Part shown: positions 8,101 to 17,990 of the stretch, in pieces
How the letters are laid out: every line of letters starts with the position of its first letter
How positions within the stretch are numbered: the first letter of the stretch is position 1
Assembly (NCBI GenBank): GCA_964420605.1
Contig: CAYQUC010000009.1
Location: 7,193-71,192 of the forward strand
From: CAYQUC01 sp964420605
GTDB lineage: Bacteria > Pseudomonadota > Gammaproteobacteria > UBA6429 > Thiohalophilaceae
DNA: 64,000 nt
Reading direction: 5' to 3'
Translations under genes and position numbers: made by a program
Notes under the pieces: generated by a model
Told to the model about the DNA's origin: nothing
What the model saw: only the letters and a program-made list of their open reading frames with translations
Databases searched by the model: none

Positions 8101-10291
8101 ACTGAACCTCTGAACGAGCAACAGGAAGGCTAAAGCGAAATGTAGTGCCGTTTACCTGATTAATGTTTGCCGATAAATGGCCGCCATGTGACTCAACGAT
8201 GGAGCGGCTAATGGATAATCCCATTCCCATACCTTCTGGTTTGGTTGAAAAAAATGCAGTAAATAAATTTTCGCGCTGCTCGGTTGAAATTCCATGTCCG
8301 GTATCCCAGACCGCAACTTCAGCCATGTCAATTTGATTATTGTACCAACTGTGAATAATTAACTCTTTGCGAGTCCAACTATTGCCATCCATCGCTTCAA
8401 ATGCATTTCGAATTAAATTTAACACCACTTGTTCAATTTGTATATCATCGGCCAACACTAACGGCATTACCTTTTGCAATTGTAAGTGTACATAAACGCC
8501 GCGTTTTCTGGCATCAAAATTGGCTAACTGTACTGAATCTTGAATTATTTTATTTATATCCGTGCTGGCTCGATTTGGTTCGCCCTTGCGTACAAAATCT
8601 CTCATGCGTTTAATAATATCACCCGAACGTTTACTCTGAATACTAATATTTTCCAGGGCATTGATTATTTGACTTATATTATAGGCTGGCGACGACAATC
8701 GCCTGACACAGCCTTGAGCATAGTTCGCAATAGCAGCTAAAGGTTGATTTAACTCATGAGCAATACTCGATGCCATTTCCCCCATCATACTAACCCGGGA
8801 AACATGCGCGAGTTGCTGTTGATGATCATCATGTTGCTTCGCTACCATTTTTTGCTCTGTTATATCTAACCCCGTTGCAATGTAATTTACAATTTTGCCA
8901 GTTCCATCTCTTAATGGCGTTATCGTTTTATCTTCATAAAGCAATGAACCGTCACTGCAGCGATTAATAAATATGCCTGTAAATACCCTTCCAGAACTAA
9001 TTGTGCGCCAAACATTTTTATAAAAACTACTGTCGTGTTCACCCGACTTTAGAATTGAAGGCTTAAAACCAACTGTTTCTAGTAATGAAAAACCACTTAA
9101 CTTCTCAAATGATGGATTTACATATTCAATTAAACCATCTGCATCAGTAATTATAATTGTTTCTGAAGTTTGTTCTAATGCTCGGGATAATTTTTTTAGC
9201 TCCATTAACGTCTTTTTATGCCCACCGACTTCTTTCTGAAATAAACATTTTGACTTTATTAATTTAAACTTTAACACTAACACAATTATAGACATTAATA
9301 TTAACAGCGCTATTAATACAATAACTAAAATTACATATTCACTATATCGATTTATAAAATACTCGGTGCTATTGTGGTGTTTATACGGACCAATTTTTAA
9401 ATCATAAAATAGTTTGTGTACTGGTCGATAATCAGACGGTACATTCCAACCAATATACGAACCTTTTATTGCCGCTGCATCTGAAGATTTCATTGTCAAT
9501 AATGCGACGGTAACTTTTTGCGCTAAATCGATATCGGTATGCTTGGCTTTGGATAATGGCCATTCCGGATACAATTTAGTGCTGTGTTTAAACGGATAGT
9601 CTGGATTAAATTTGGCATTTAAAATTCTAAACTCACTTAAACGGATTACCTTCTCTGCGGCCATTCGATGTAAAATATCTGCTCGCACTGTGCCACTATC
9701 AACCTTACCATCTCGAACAGCGTAAACAATATCATCTTGAGGAAAACCGTTAAAAATTATCTCTTTTAAATCCGTAAACGGGTCGATATCTTGCGATACC
9801 ATTTCATACCATGCTAACTGGAAACCACCAAACGCTGTTGGACTAACGGCCATCATGGTTTTATTTTTTAGATTAGGAAGACTCTTTATCGCTTTATTCT
9901 GTGCTCGAGTAAAAATAACTGCTCCAAACTCGGTCACCCCACGTCTTACACGTAAATTATCTAATGTCGTCAGCCCGGTTATGCCGTAGGTTTGTTCCAA
10001 TTCAACATAATTACCTGGATTGGTGAGGATAAAATCCAGTTGGTTGCGCTCAATAGACTCACGCATAGCATTAAGATCAAGAGGTTTAATTAAAAAATTA
10101 TAGCCTGGAATTTTGGAATTCAAATAATCTGCAGTAGGCATCCAACGTGATAACGTGCGCTCAGTCCCACGATAGCCTAACACTCCAATAACCACTGACT
10201 CATCAGCAGCAGAAAGCACTTGATCAGCTTGTACCTCGTATTGAATAATCGTCAAGGCGAGAAGAAAACTTAAAAGAAAAAACTTACGCAT
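8093..10291 (-). CDS. Sensor histidine kinase with PhnD-like periplasmic domain and PAS
   Basis: This is the 732-residue partner of the FixJ-type regulator. A signal peptide (1-22) precedes a periplasmic region (~33-290) resembling PhnD/TtrS-type substrate-binding domains (V-I-G-V-L-G-Y-R-G; D-F-I-L-T-N-P-G-N-Y; M-M-A-V-S-P-T-A-F-G-G). One TM segment (~318-342), a PAS domain (~375-480), HisKA with I-A-H-E-L-N-Q-P-L (H512) and an HATPase with G-M-G-M-G-L complete it. Known TtrS proteins have the PhnD-like domain but, as I recall, no PAS. I chose the ATG at 10291 because a signal peptide starts there; a TTG at 10345 would add 18 residues. The ligand is unknown. No tetrathionate reductase genes lie nearby, so I do not call it ttrS. 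Confidence 0.88.
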   Translation of the reverse strand: MRKFFLLSFLLALTIIQYEVQADQVLSAADESVVIGVLGYRGTERTLSRWMPTADYLNSKIPGYNFLIKPLDLNAMRESIERNQLDFILTNPGNYVELEQTYGITGLTTLDNLRVRRGVTEFGAVIFTRAQNKAIKSLPNLKNKTMMAVSPTAFGGFQLAWYEMVSQDIDPFTDLKEIIFNGFPQDDIVYAVRDGKVDSGTVRADILHRMAAEKVIRLSEFRILNAKFNPDYPFKHSTKLYPEWPLSKAKHTDIDLAQKVTVALLTMKSSDAAAIKGSYIGWNVPSDYRPVHKLFYDLKIGPYKHHNSTEYFINRYSEYVILVIVLIALLILMSIIVLVLKFKLIKSKCLFQKEVGGHKKTLMELKKLSRALEQTSETIIITDADGLIEYVNPSFEKLSGFSLLETVGFKPSILKSGEHDSSFYKNVWRTISSGRVFTGIFINRCSDGSLLYEDKTITPLRDGTGKIVNYIATGLDITEQKMVAKQHDDHQQQLAHVSRVSMMGEMASSIAHELNQPLAAIANYAQGCVRRLSSPAYNISQIINALENISIQSKRSGDIIKRMRDFVRKGEPNRASTDINKIIQDSVQLANFDARKRGVYVHLQLQKVMPLVLADDIQIEQVVLNLIRNAFEAMDGNSWTRKELIIHSWYNNQIDMAEVAVWDTGHGISTEQRENLFTAFFSTKPEGMGMGLSISRSIVESHGGHLSANINQVNGTTFRFSLPVARSEVQYA

Positions 10292-10494
10292 ACAAATATT
10301 AGTGGCTGCAATACAAATACCCAAAACCGAAATACCCAAAGTCAATAAACCAGTCTGTTTTGTGGAAATGTGCTATTTTTATTATGACTATTTTATGACT
10401 TTATCATATCACTATCCAGCCCAACATAGTTCAGCGAATAATTGTCTATTTTTGATATAGTAAGGATATGTTCCCACTAATAAATTAGGGTTAA

Positions 10495-12285
10495 TTAATC
10501 GTATTGAGCATACAAAGAATTTAAACTCGGAGTCGAACCCTTTTTTTGTGATTTCAGAGTAAAACTCGGTGGTTGTAAATTAAATGCTGACCATAATAAA
10601 GAACCATCCCAGTCCGAAGCATTCCTTTGATACAAACAGGACTCCAACTTATCTAGCGCTAGTATTAGTTCTGGTGCAGAAAAAGCGCGTAATGCACTTA
10701 TATTTGTAAATTGCGTCGACTGTGTTTTAGCATTAGCCCACTGCAATAATAAACTACTACAGTCTCGGGCATTATTATTTAAACAAGCCTCTTTTATTTG
10801 CTTGGTAGAAATCGATTTAAATGCCACCGGTGTAACATTACTCGATGCTAATGATTCAGACAAAGTCATTTTGGCTCGTAATTGCACCAGTAGATACAGT
10901 GTCACCAGCCACAATAATGCCAACACACTGCACGCGATAATCCACCACCATGACACAACCTGCTGTGCACCACTATTTCCATCTAAATTCAACGATTTAT
11001 TACTGTCGACCTCTTGCAAGGCAACTGCCTCATTGTCGTCAATGCGTAAATTTGGCTCAGGGCTTTGATTGCTATTAAGCGCATCATCTGACGTGCTACT
11101 GGCTATCACCGTAATGGTTTTAGCCGGTAATTTCGATTCTTGGATGCTATTGCTTTTAGTATCCCACCACGGAATAACAATTTCAGCTAACTCCTGTTGC
11201 CCAACCTTGGTTGGCATTAATGCCGTTTTAAAGCGTTTGCTTGCTATCAATCCGAGCGGATTATCTCGTTCGGCTGTTTCTGGCACATCGGGATACAGTT
11301 TAATAGTCTTCGGCGCTGCAAATTTAACTTCTGGTAATTGTGCTGCTGTTAAATTTTGAGCTGTTAGACTAATCGTTCGAGTCATCGGTTCACCCGATAC
11401 AAATGAATTAACATCACCCGACCAAGTCTCACTAATGGTTAAACTATCAACTGGAAGCCACGCTGCATTAGGGTACTTTTGAGTAAACTCAATAGGAATA
11501 CCTTTAACGTCAATTTCAACAGGTTTCGTTTGTAACTGTTTTATTGTACCTCGACTATTAAAGGGATCCATATTAAAGAATGAACGTTGACGTTGATTGC
11601 TGACTATTTGAGTTTGAAAAGTTATCGATGGTATTTTTAGCTTACCACTTTTTTGAGGAAATATAGCATAACGACGTTCTAACACCGAATAAGCAACGCC
11701 ATCAACGACCACTCTTTTATCAGTATCTTTACCCAATTTAGTAATAATTGCCTGATTATTTTCACTAACGGGTTCACTTAAACTTGCATTTGCAATTTGT
11801 ATGCGGCGAAATAATTTTATGCTGTAAATTACTTGCTGTTGAACATAAACTGACTTTGGCTCAACATTCACTTCAAGGTAAATATCCCGTGATTGTTCAC
11901 TATCTTGCGTAGTAACTGTATCGGAAACTGTAATTGCAATTGCATCACTTTTATCTTGTCCAAAATTAATTTCGGGAATAATAAAAGATCCCGGTTTATC
12001 TGCAATTAATACCATAATCCAGGTTTTAGTTTTAGTCATTGAACCATTGATAAAACTAAGGTTTGAGCTTTGAGAAGTACTTAACACTCTAAATTTATTG
12101 TGTAATTCAGTGAAATCTGGGTCTTCATCAACACTGCCATTCGCTTCTAATATAAAACGAAATGACTCACCTACCGGTATCGGATTTCTATCAACCACTG
12201 CCGTTATCTCGACCGCATTCGCTGTTGTTATTAATATCGCCGACAGTATAAAAATACCGACTATTTTATGTAAAAAATTTACCAT
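10495..12285 (-). CDS. batD: BatD-like membrane protein
   Basis: A 596-residue protein, last gene of the moxR/bat operon. A signal peptide (1-24) precedes a long periplasmic beta-rich region (~25-430) of the BatD type, with R-N-P-I-P-V-G-E-S-F near the start. One TM segment lies at ~443-468 (W-W-W-I-I-A-C), followed by a cytoplasmic tail of ~125 residues. BatD occurs with BatA/B in operons linked to oxidative-stress tolerance and envelope integrity in Bacteroides and Leptospira; its molecular action is not settled. The ATG at 12285 overlaps the end of the upstream batBC by seven bases, so the genes are cotranslated. Confidence 0.88.
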   Translation of the reverse strand: MVNFLHKIVGIFILSAILITTANAVEITAVVDRNPIPVGESFRFILEANGSVDEDPDFTELHNKFRVLSTSQSSNLSFINGSMTKTKTWIMVLIADKPGSFIIPEINFGQDKSDAIAITVSDTVTTQDSEQSRDIYLEVNVEPKSVYVQQQVIYSIKLFRRIQIANASLSEPVSENNQAIITKLGKDTDKRVVVDGVAYSVLERRYAIFPQKSGKLKIPSITFQTQIVSNQRQRSFFNMDPFNSRGTIKQLQTKPVEIDVKGIPIEFTQKYPNAAWLPVDSLTISETWSGDVNSFVSGEPMTRTISLTAQNLTAAQLPEVKFAAPKTIKLYPDVPETAERDNPLGLIASKRFKTALMPTKVGQQELAEIVIPWWDTKSNSIQESKLPAKTITVIASSTSDDALNSNQSPEPNLRIDDNEAVALQEVDSNKSLNLDGNSGAQQVVSWWWIIACSVLALLWLVTLYLLVQLRAKMTLSESLASSNVTPVAFKSISTKQIKEACLNNNARDCSSLLLQWANAKTQSTQFTNISALRAFSAPELILALDKLESCLYQRNASDWDGSLLWSAFNLQPPSFTLKSQKKGSTPSLNSLYAQYD

Positions 12286-14153
12286 GCGGGGCCTTTACTA
12301 TAGGGTTGATTATTACGACGTTTATATTGATACCGAAATTTTCGACGCATTAAGCCTGCCGGATCATCGGGTATTTTACGTAGCCATTGTTCCACGGCTT
12401 GTTGTTGTTCTTTATTTTCACTATTAAGATCTTCATCTAATTTTGCTTGTTGTTTTAATTCTTCTTCTGTTTTTTCTGATTTTTGTTGTTTATCAGTTTC
12501 TGCTTTTTTCGCAGCTTGATCTTGCTTCTTTTTATCATCTTCGCTGTTTTGTTCTTGTTGTTTTTGGCTTTGCTCGTCTTTCTTTTGTTCTTTGTCGTTA
12601 TCGGATTCTTTTTGATCCGACTTTGAATCCTGTTGCTCAGACTCACTATCAGAATCTTTCGATTCACTATTATTTTTTTCTTTACCTTTATCATCTTGCT
12701 CTTTCTTTTCTTGACCTTTATCGCTTTGCTCTTTCTTTTCTTGATCTTTATCGTCTTGATTTTTATCTTGTTTATTATCAGATTTTTCTTGTTGTTTTTT
12801 TAACTGATCTTCAACTAGTTTTTTGTTGTATAAGGAATCTTGATGTTCAGGGTTGCTCTTGATAACTTCATCATAATTTTTAATCGCTTCATCATAACGA
12901 TTTAATTTAGCAAGTGCATTGGCTCGATTGTAAATGGAATTTACATCCGTTTTACCCTCTAATAATTCAAGCGTTTTTTCGTAGTCACCGGCTTTATAAC
13001 TTGCAGCAGCCTGCCAATCTTTATTTTGAAATAATTCAGCAGACTCTTTATTTTTCCCATCACGAAATAACTGTTTAGCTTGTTGATTGGAATTAGACCA
13101 CAATGAATCCCAACTTAGCGCATAACTTGTTTCAGGCACTGGCAACAATATAACCACAAACACAAAAACCAAACCTTTTCGAAAGGAAAGTAACACCAAT
13201 GGTAAAAGTAACAAAACCAACCAGGGTCCTTGCTCACGCCAAATATCTGCGTCTTGCTCATTGTCTGATTGTTCACTTTGACTATTATCAAAAATTCTAG
13301 TGCTGATTAATTTTTTTAAATCACTGTCATCAACACTTAAACTCGAGAACTGACCATTATTTCGAATAGCCAAACGTTTTAAAAAAACATTATTGGTTTT
13401 TGCAATAACAATATTGCCTGTTGAATCTTTTAAAAATCCGCCTTTAACAAGGTTAATAGGAGCGCCCTGCTCGGTGCCAACCGATAAGATGGATAAATTA
13501 AAATTAACCGTATTGAGCAATTTTGTAACTGTAGGGGCATACATCTCGGGAACTTCATCGGTTAACAATAAAATATCACCTTCAGTAATACCTCCTTGTT
13601 TGAATAATGCCAACGCTTTAGCAATGGCAATATCCACTCGGCTGCCCTGGCTTGGCATCATTGCCGGAATTAAACTCGGTACAAGTTGAGCGATGGTCTC
13701 CGTATCATCCGTTAAGGGACTCACCACAAACGAATCACCGGCATAAACAATTAATGCTGTTTGACCTTCTTCTCGTTGCTTTAGTAAATCAAGTAATTTA
13801 AGACGAATACGCACCAAACGAGAAGGCTTTACATCTTGAGCCTGCATCGATTTTGATAAATCCAATAATATAATTAACGATGATTGTTGGCGAAATACGG
13901 GTTGGGGTAACTTATCCCATGCAGGTCCAGCCAAACTAATAATTGTTATCAAACCATAAAATAGTAAAAACCACACTAGCAAATTTCGCTTTTTTGTTTC
14001 GGTACCAACAATAAGGTGTTTTAATAATCGAGGATCACAAACTTGTTTCCAATTATGTTGATTATTTTGCTTATATTTAACTAACCAAATAATTAATAAT
14101 AACGGTATTAACGCCAAAAACCATAGAGGCCGCAAAAAAATAAAATCACTCAT
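12279..14153 (-). CDS. batB: BatB/BatC fusion: VWA domain plus TPR repeats
   Basis: This 624-residue protein combines BatB and BatC. Two N-terminal TM segments (~6-25 and ~57-75) precede a von Willebrand A domain with MIDAS motif D-L-S-K-S at 98-102, then TM segments at ~308-345. A TPR region (~360-460; Y-N-R-A-N-A-L-A-K-L-N-R-Y-D-E-A) ends in a long K/Q/E/D/S-rich stretch (~465-590), probably disordered. The low-complexity stretch creates a spurious long plus-strand ORF. It lies between batA (4-nt overlap) and batD (7-nt overlap). The MIDAS site suggests metal-dependent binding of a partner, which a MoxR ATPase may remodel. Confidence 0.9.
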   Translation of the reverse strand: MSDFIFLRPLWFLALIPLLLIIWLVKYKQNNQHNWKQVCDPRLLKHLIVGTETKKRNLLVWFLLFYGLITIISLAGPAWDKLPQPVFRQQSSLIILLDLSKSMQAQDVKPSRLVRIRLKLLDLLKQREEGQTALIVYAGDSFVVSPLTDDTETIAQLVPSLIPAMMPSQGSRVDIAIAKALALFKQGGITEGDILLLTDEVPEMYAPTVTKLLNTVNFNLSILSVGTEQGAPINLVKGGFLKDSTGNIVIAKTNNVFLKRLAIRNNGQFSSLSVDDSDLKKLISTRIFDNSQSEQSDNEQDADIWREQGPWLVLLLLPLVLLSFRKGLVFVFVVILLPVPETSYALSWDSLWSNSNQQAKQLFRDGKNKESAELFQNKDWQAAASYKAGDYEKTLELLEGKTDVNSIYNRANALAKLNRYDEAIKNYDEVIKSNPEHQDSLYNKKLVEDQLKKQQEKSDNKQDKNQDDKDQEKKEQSDKGQEKKEQDDKGKEKNNSESKDSDSESEQQDSKSDQKESDNDKEQKKDEQSQKQQEQNSEDDKKKQDQAAKKAETDKQQKSEKTEEELKQQAKLDEDLNSENKEQQQAVEQWLRKIPDDPAGLMRRKFRYQYKRRNNQPYSKGPAW

Positions 14154-15163
14154 TTCGACCGCCCCACTAAATTAATAAACGTTGCCCAGTATTCTACCAA
14201 TAACAATATCAACGCCAACATAAAACTGAGCGCCAAAGGCCACATGAACATTTCTGACATTGGACGAAAAGTTTGTTTATCTTTTTCTATTGGTTCTAAC
14301 TCATCGAGTATTTCATAAATTTTTTGAAGTGCTTGAGTATTTCTAGCTCGATAGTATTTTCCACCTGTGGATTCAGCAATTGCTGTAAGGGTCTTTTCAT
14401 CTAGCGAACTCGACGGATTAACAGTACGACTACCAAAAAGTGATCGCACTGTCATTTTATCAGCACCAACCCCAATGGTATAAATTTTTAATTTTCTAAC
14501 AGCAGCTAATTCAGCCGCTTTTATTGGTTTTAACTCACCGGCAGTATTCTCGCCATCGGTTAATAAAATTAACACACGACTATCAACACTTTGTTTACTT
14601 AAACGTTTAACTGCTAGACCAATTGCATCACCAATTGCAGTACTGTCTCCCGCTAAACCAAGTGCTGACTCTCTTAATAACTGCGTAACAGTATCCCTAT
14701 CAAATGTTAACGGTACTTGTAAATAGGCTTGTGTACCAAACAATATCAAACCAATGCGATCGCCCACTCGCCGTTGAATAAATTCACTCGCAACTGATTT
14801 TATCGCCGTTAATCGGTCAACCATACGGCCATTCAATTCAAAATCGGCGGTCTCCATACTGCCAGATAAATCGACTGCCAACATTAAGTCTCGACCACTG
14901 ACGGGCAATTCAATGGCCTCACCCAACCATTGAGGTCGCATACTTGCTAGCACCAATGAAATCCAAATTAAAATCAATACCACCCGATAAACCGGTTTAT
15001 GCATTGAACCTGACACCGTAGTGCTGGTATTTGTTCGGTATTCCTGGCTAAACGGTATTTGTAACGCAGCTTGTTGTGATTGTGTAACGCTCGGCAAAAA
15101 ATAACGAATAATAATCGGTATAGGTAAAACCAAACTAAGCCACAGCCATTCAAATGATAGCAT
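14150..15163 (-). CDS. batA: BatA-like VWA-domain membrane protein
   Basis: A 337-residue protein with TM segments at ~4-22, ~58-76 and ~306-330 flanking a VWA domain (~90-290). The MIDAS motif is complete: D-L-S-G-S at 98-102, a threonine in the middle (D-S-T-A-I-G-D) and L-T-D-G-E-N. The domain therefore probably binds a divalent metal and a protein ligand. It overlaps the preceding DUF4381 gene by one base (TAATG) and the following batBC by four, so translation is tightly coupled. As the more canonical of the two VWA proteins it is likely to pair with BatB in the membrane. Confidence 0.92.
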   Translation of the reverse strand: MLSFEWLWLSLVLPIPIIIRYFLPSVTQSQQAALQIPFSQEYRTNTSTTVSGSMHKPVYRVVLILIWISLVLASMRPQWLGEAIELPVSGRDLMLAVDLSGSMETADFELNGRMVDRLTAIKSVASEFIQRRVGDRIGLILFGTQAYLQVPLTFDRDTVTQLLRESALGLAGDSTAIGDAIGLAVKRLSKQSVDSRVLILLTDGENTAGELKPIKAAELAAVRKLKIYTIGVGADKMTVRSLFGSRTVNPSSSLDEKTLTAIAESTGGKYYRARNTQALQKIYEILDELEPIEKDKQTFRPMSEMFMWPLALSFMLALILLLVEYWATFINLVGRSK

Positions 15164-15684
15164 TATCGTAACCCATACTGATTTTTTAAATTATACTTAA
15201 GCCAGTGTTTTACAAGCTCATGGACCGGCGTAACATCGTCAGTAATATTGGCTTGATATGGCCCGCTTAATAAAATTGTACCAACACCAGATTTAAATGA
15301 CATTTTTTCATTTTCAATTATTTTTTGTTGCGGTAGCTTGGAGTCTAAAAATTCTAACCATGCAGTTCCGTGCAACTTAGCAACTGATTCTTGTTTGAAT
15401 TTATAAAGTGATACTCGACGCAATAATGCCGATACCTGTTTTATAAATTGTTGTGCATTATGATCATTTTTATACTGGTTAAAATGCTGCGCTAATTCAA
15501 GTTTGATATTCTTATTTAATTTTCTATTATAATACGTTTTTTTATACACAAATATACTTAACGCAACAATCACCACCAAGACTATTAACATCCACCACCC
15601 TGGTGCTAAAGGCCACCATAAGATGCTATCGGGTAAATGGATATCACGTAAAGCCAATTCCACTTTCGGTGTAGCAGGATTCAT
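15163..15684 (-). CDS. DUF4381 membrane protein of the moxR/bat operon
   Basis: A 173-residue protein with a short N-terminal region (L-R-D-I-H-L-P-D), one TM segment at ~22-46 (W-W-P-L-A-P-G-W-W-M-L-I-V) and a helical cytoplasmic tail. The W-W-P-L-A-P-G-W-W signature is typical of DUF4381 proteins, which occur between the DUF58 and batA genes of MoxR operons. It overlaps both neighbours (4 nt with DUF58, 1 nt with batA). Its role is unknown, but its fixed position suggests a scaffold or membrane-anchor subunit of the same complex. Confidence 0.88.
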   Translation of the reverse strand: MNPATPKVELALRDIHLPDSILWWPLAPGWWMLIVLVVIVALSIFVYKKTYYNRKLNKNIKLELAQHFNQYKNDHNAQQFIKQVSALLRRVSLYKFKQESVAKLHGTAWLEFLDSKLPQQKIIENEKMSFKSGVGTILLSGPYQANITDDVTPVHELVKHWLKYNLKNQYGLR

Positions 15685-16649
15685 CGTCGCTTAATTCCTA
15701 AACCAGTTTGCAGGGTTGATAAAATATTGTCAGTGGTGCAAATCGGTAAAAAATACATACCATAACGTTGGCATAATTTAATTAAATGTGCTTTACGCAA
15801 CTCAAAGTTTTCATGGAATTGTTGCCGAAACTGTGTGCTATTGGTATCTAGGGTAAACGCATTATTCTCGTCATTACACACTCGATAAAATCCTTTGGGC
15901 GGTAATTCTGATTCAATCGGGTCGTAGACAAAAATAAAAACAATATCATTGTGTTTTGATAATTGTGCGACAGTTTGCTCTGCCTGCTCGGTAAAACCAC
16001 GAAAATCACTAATCATAAAAACCAAGCTGCCAGGATTGGTTACATGCTGTAACCTGAACATTGCTTGTTCAGTGGAGTTTTCGATATGATTGCTATTTTT
16101 ATTTTCATTATCAGAACTAGCTTGATGCGTCGTCCAGGCACTATGTTCAACAAGCTGCTGAATATAATGAATAACGGCTTTTTTGCCGCGTTTTGGGCGT
16201 AATTCAATGTGTTGTTGCTTTGAAAAAATCAAACCACCTAGTCGATCACCGTGATAATTGGCGCTCCATGCTAACAAGCTAGCGACATAACTTGCGACAA
16301 CCGATTTAAATGCTTTTTGAGTTGCAAAAAACATAGGAGCATTTAAATCCAGAAAAAGTAGTACACTACGCTCACGTTCTTCACGAAACATTTTGGTATA
16401 GGGCTTTCCAGTACGCGCCATTACGCGCCAATCGATGTTCCTAATTTCATCGCCAACTTGATAGGGACGCACTTCATCAAACTCCATTCCACGTCCTTTA
16501 AATGCTGAAGAGTAACCTCCACTCCATTGTGAACGAATTTTTCCGGCCTTCAACGGTAACTGTCGTGCAGATTGACTCAGACGTATTAAATTTTGTTTTT
16601 GAACATCAACTACATCATCGTTTAGTTCATTAGGTGATTCATATTTCAT
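15681..16649 (-). CDS. DUF58 family protein
   Basis: A 322-residue DUF58 protein. The hallmark stretch is visible at ~55-100: E-V-R-P-Y-Q-V-G-D-E-I-R-N-I-D-W, followed by K-M-F-R-E-E-R-E-R. The C-terminal half has a VWA-like fold with L-F-L-D-L-N-A-P-M in the MIDAS position, where the usual D-x-S-x-S is lost. It has no clear TM segment, so it is probably cytosolic. DUF58 genes almost always follow moxR, and here only six bases separate them. It is likely the direct partner of the MoxR ATPase. Confidence 0.92.
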   Translation of the reverse strand: MKYESPNELNDDVVDVQKQNLIRLSQSARQLPLKAGKIRSQWSGGYSSAFKGRGMEFDEVRPYQVGDEIRNIDWRVMARTGKPYTKMFREERERSVLLFLDLNAPMFFATQKAFKSVVASYVASLLAWSANYHGDRLGGLIFSKQQHIELRPKRGKKAVIHYIQQLVEHSAWTTHQASSDNENKNSNHIENSTEQAMFRLQHVTNPGSLVFMISDFRGFTEQAEQTVAQLSKHNDIVFIFVYDPIESELPPKGFYRVCNDENNAFTLDTNSTQFRQQFHENFELRKAHLIKLCQRYGMYFLPICTTDNILSTLQTGLGIKRR

Positions 16650-16655
16650 GTTAAA

Positions 16656-17624
16656 TTATGGTACTGGAATACGTTCTATTAATGTTTGAATAAATTTATC
16701 AGGCGTGATGCCATCGGCTTCCGCTTCGTAGCTCAATATAATTCTATGTCGCAAAATATCAAATGCAAGAGATTGAATATCTTCTGGTGATACAAAGTCA
16801 CGCCCTTCTAACCAAGCTCGAGCACGCACACAGCGATCGAGTGAAATACTCGCCCGTGGGCTGGCACCGTATTCTATCCATTTAGCAAGATCGTCGCCAT
16901 ACCGTTCCGGTGAACGCGTTGCTAATACCAGCTCCAATAAATATTGCTCTAAATTATCCGCTAAAAATATATTTAAAACTTCCTGCCGTGCTTCAAACAA
17001 GACTGATTGCATAACTTGAGCTTCTGGAATTTTAATCGATGCAGAAGGAGCCATAGCTTCACTGCGAGCCAATTTTAAAATTTCTTTTTCAACATCATTG
17101 TCAGGGTAGGTAATTTTTACATGTAATAAAAATCGATCTAACTGAGCTTCGGGTAACGGATAAGTTCCCTCTTGCTCAATAGGATTTTGAGTTGCCATGA
17201 CCAAAAACAGTTTTTCCAATGGATAGGTTTTGGTGCCGACTGTTATTTGCCGTTCTTCCATTGCTTCTAACAATGCCGATTGTACTTTTGCTGGGGCACG
17301 GTTAATTTCATCAGCCAATATTAAATTATGAAACAACGGTCCTTTTTGAAAATGGAACGAGCCTTCATTTGGCCTAAAAACCTCGGTACCGGTCAAGTCA
17401 GCCGGTAATAAGTCAGGAGTAAACTGCACTCGATGGAAATCACCTTCAATCGTTTGACTTAATATCTTGATGGCCCGGGTTTTTGCCAAACCAGGCGCTC
17501 CTTCCACTAGTAGATGGCCATCAGCCAATACTGCGATTAATAATCGTTCAACTAACTCGTGTTGACCTAAAATTTCTGTATTCATATAATCGCGAAGCGA
17601 TTTAATAACTTGTTGATTCGACAT
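16656..17624 (-). CDS. moxR: MoxR-family AAA+ ATPase
   Basis: A 322-residue AAA+ ATPase. Walker A reads G-A-P-G-L-A-K-T (42-49), Walker B L-I-L-A-D-E-I-N-R-A-P, sensor 1 M-A-T-Q-N-P-I, and the arginine-finger region Y-P-L-P-E-A-Q-L-D-R-F is typical. The C-terminal lid (Y-G-A-S-P-R-A-S-I-S) is intact. MoxR ATPases act as chaperones that insert metals or assemble complexes through VWA partners, which here are encoded just downstream. It is the first gene of the six-gene operon ending with batD. A GAGGAG ribosome site sits just upstream of the ATG. The operon promoter must lie in 17625-17990. Confidence 0.95.
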   Translation of the reverse strand: MSNQQVIKSLRDYMNTEILGQHELVERLLIAVLADGHLLVEGAPGLAKTRAIKILSQTIEGDFHRVQFTPDLLPADLTGTEVFRPNEGSFHFQKGPLFHNLILADEINRAPAKVQSALLEAMEERQITVGTKTYPLEKLFLVMATQNPIEQEGTYPLPEAQLDRFLLHVKITYPDNDVEKEILKLARSEAMAPSASIKIPEAQVMQSVLFEARQEVLNIFLADNLEQYLLELVLATRSPERYGDDLAKWIEYGASPRASISLDRCVRARAWLEGRDFVSPEDIQSLAFDILRHRIILSYEAEADGITPDKFIQTLIERIPVP

Positions 17625-17990
17625 GCTGCTCCTCGCAAGCTTGTTAATTATTCAAACTTAAGAACCCAATTCAGGGAAAAAGTTTCCACTAATGTTACTG
17701 GAGTATTAATAATTATCCTTAATACTTGTAAAAATCTGCATATTGGAAATTTACTGCTTATAGTATTGATTTTTATAGATATATTAAAACAATATTATAT
17801 TAGTGGCTATTAATAATCTAGAGATTATATAACGATTTAACAAAATTCAGTAACAAACTGATAAAAGTTTATTTTCGCTTAATTGCTAAACTACAAAAGC
17901 TGGTAAATGATAACGCTTTATAGCATTAAAACAACTGTATAAAATAAATACAGTCCCTGAACCTTACATAGCCCTTATTGTCTTAGTACT
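17625..17990. other. 366-bp divergent intergenic region
   Basis: It separates moxR (minus) from the DsrE-like gene (plus) and should hold both promoters. The sequence is very AT-rich and has no credible ORF. The 13-mer TATAACGATTTAA, also present at 3178 and 34113, occurs at 17828-17840. I see nothing else I can name. Confidence 0.5.

Noticed and set aside
8093..10291. Naming the kinase ttrS
   Set aside because: The PhnD-like domain is shared, but the PAS domain and the lack of ttr genes make the ligand uncertain.
12443..12862. Plus-strand ORF of 139 codons with hydrophobic repeats
   Set aside because: It is the antisense of the K/Q/E/D-rich low-complexity tail of batBC; such repeats leave all frames open.
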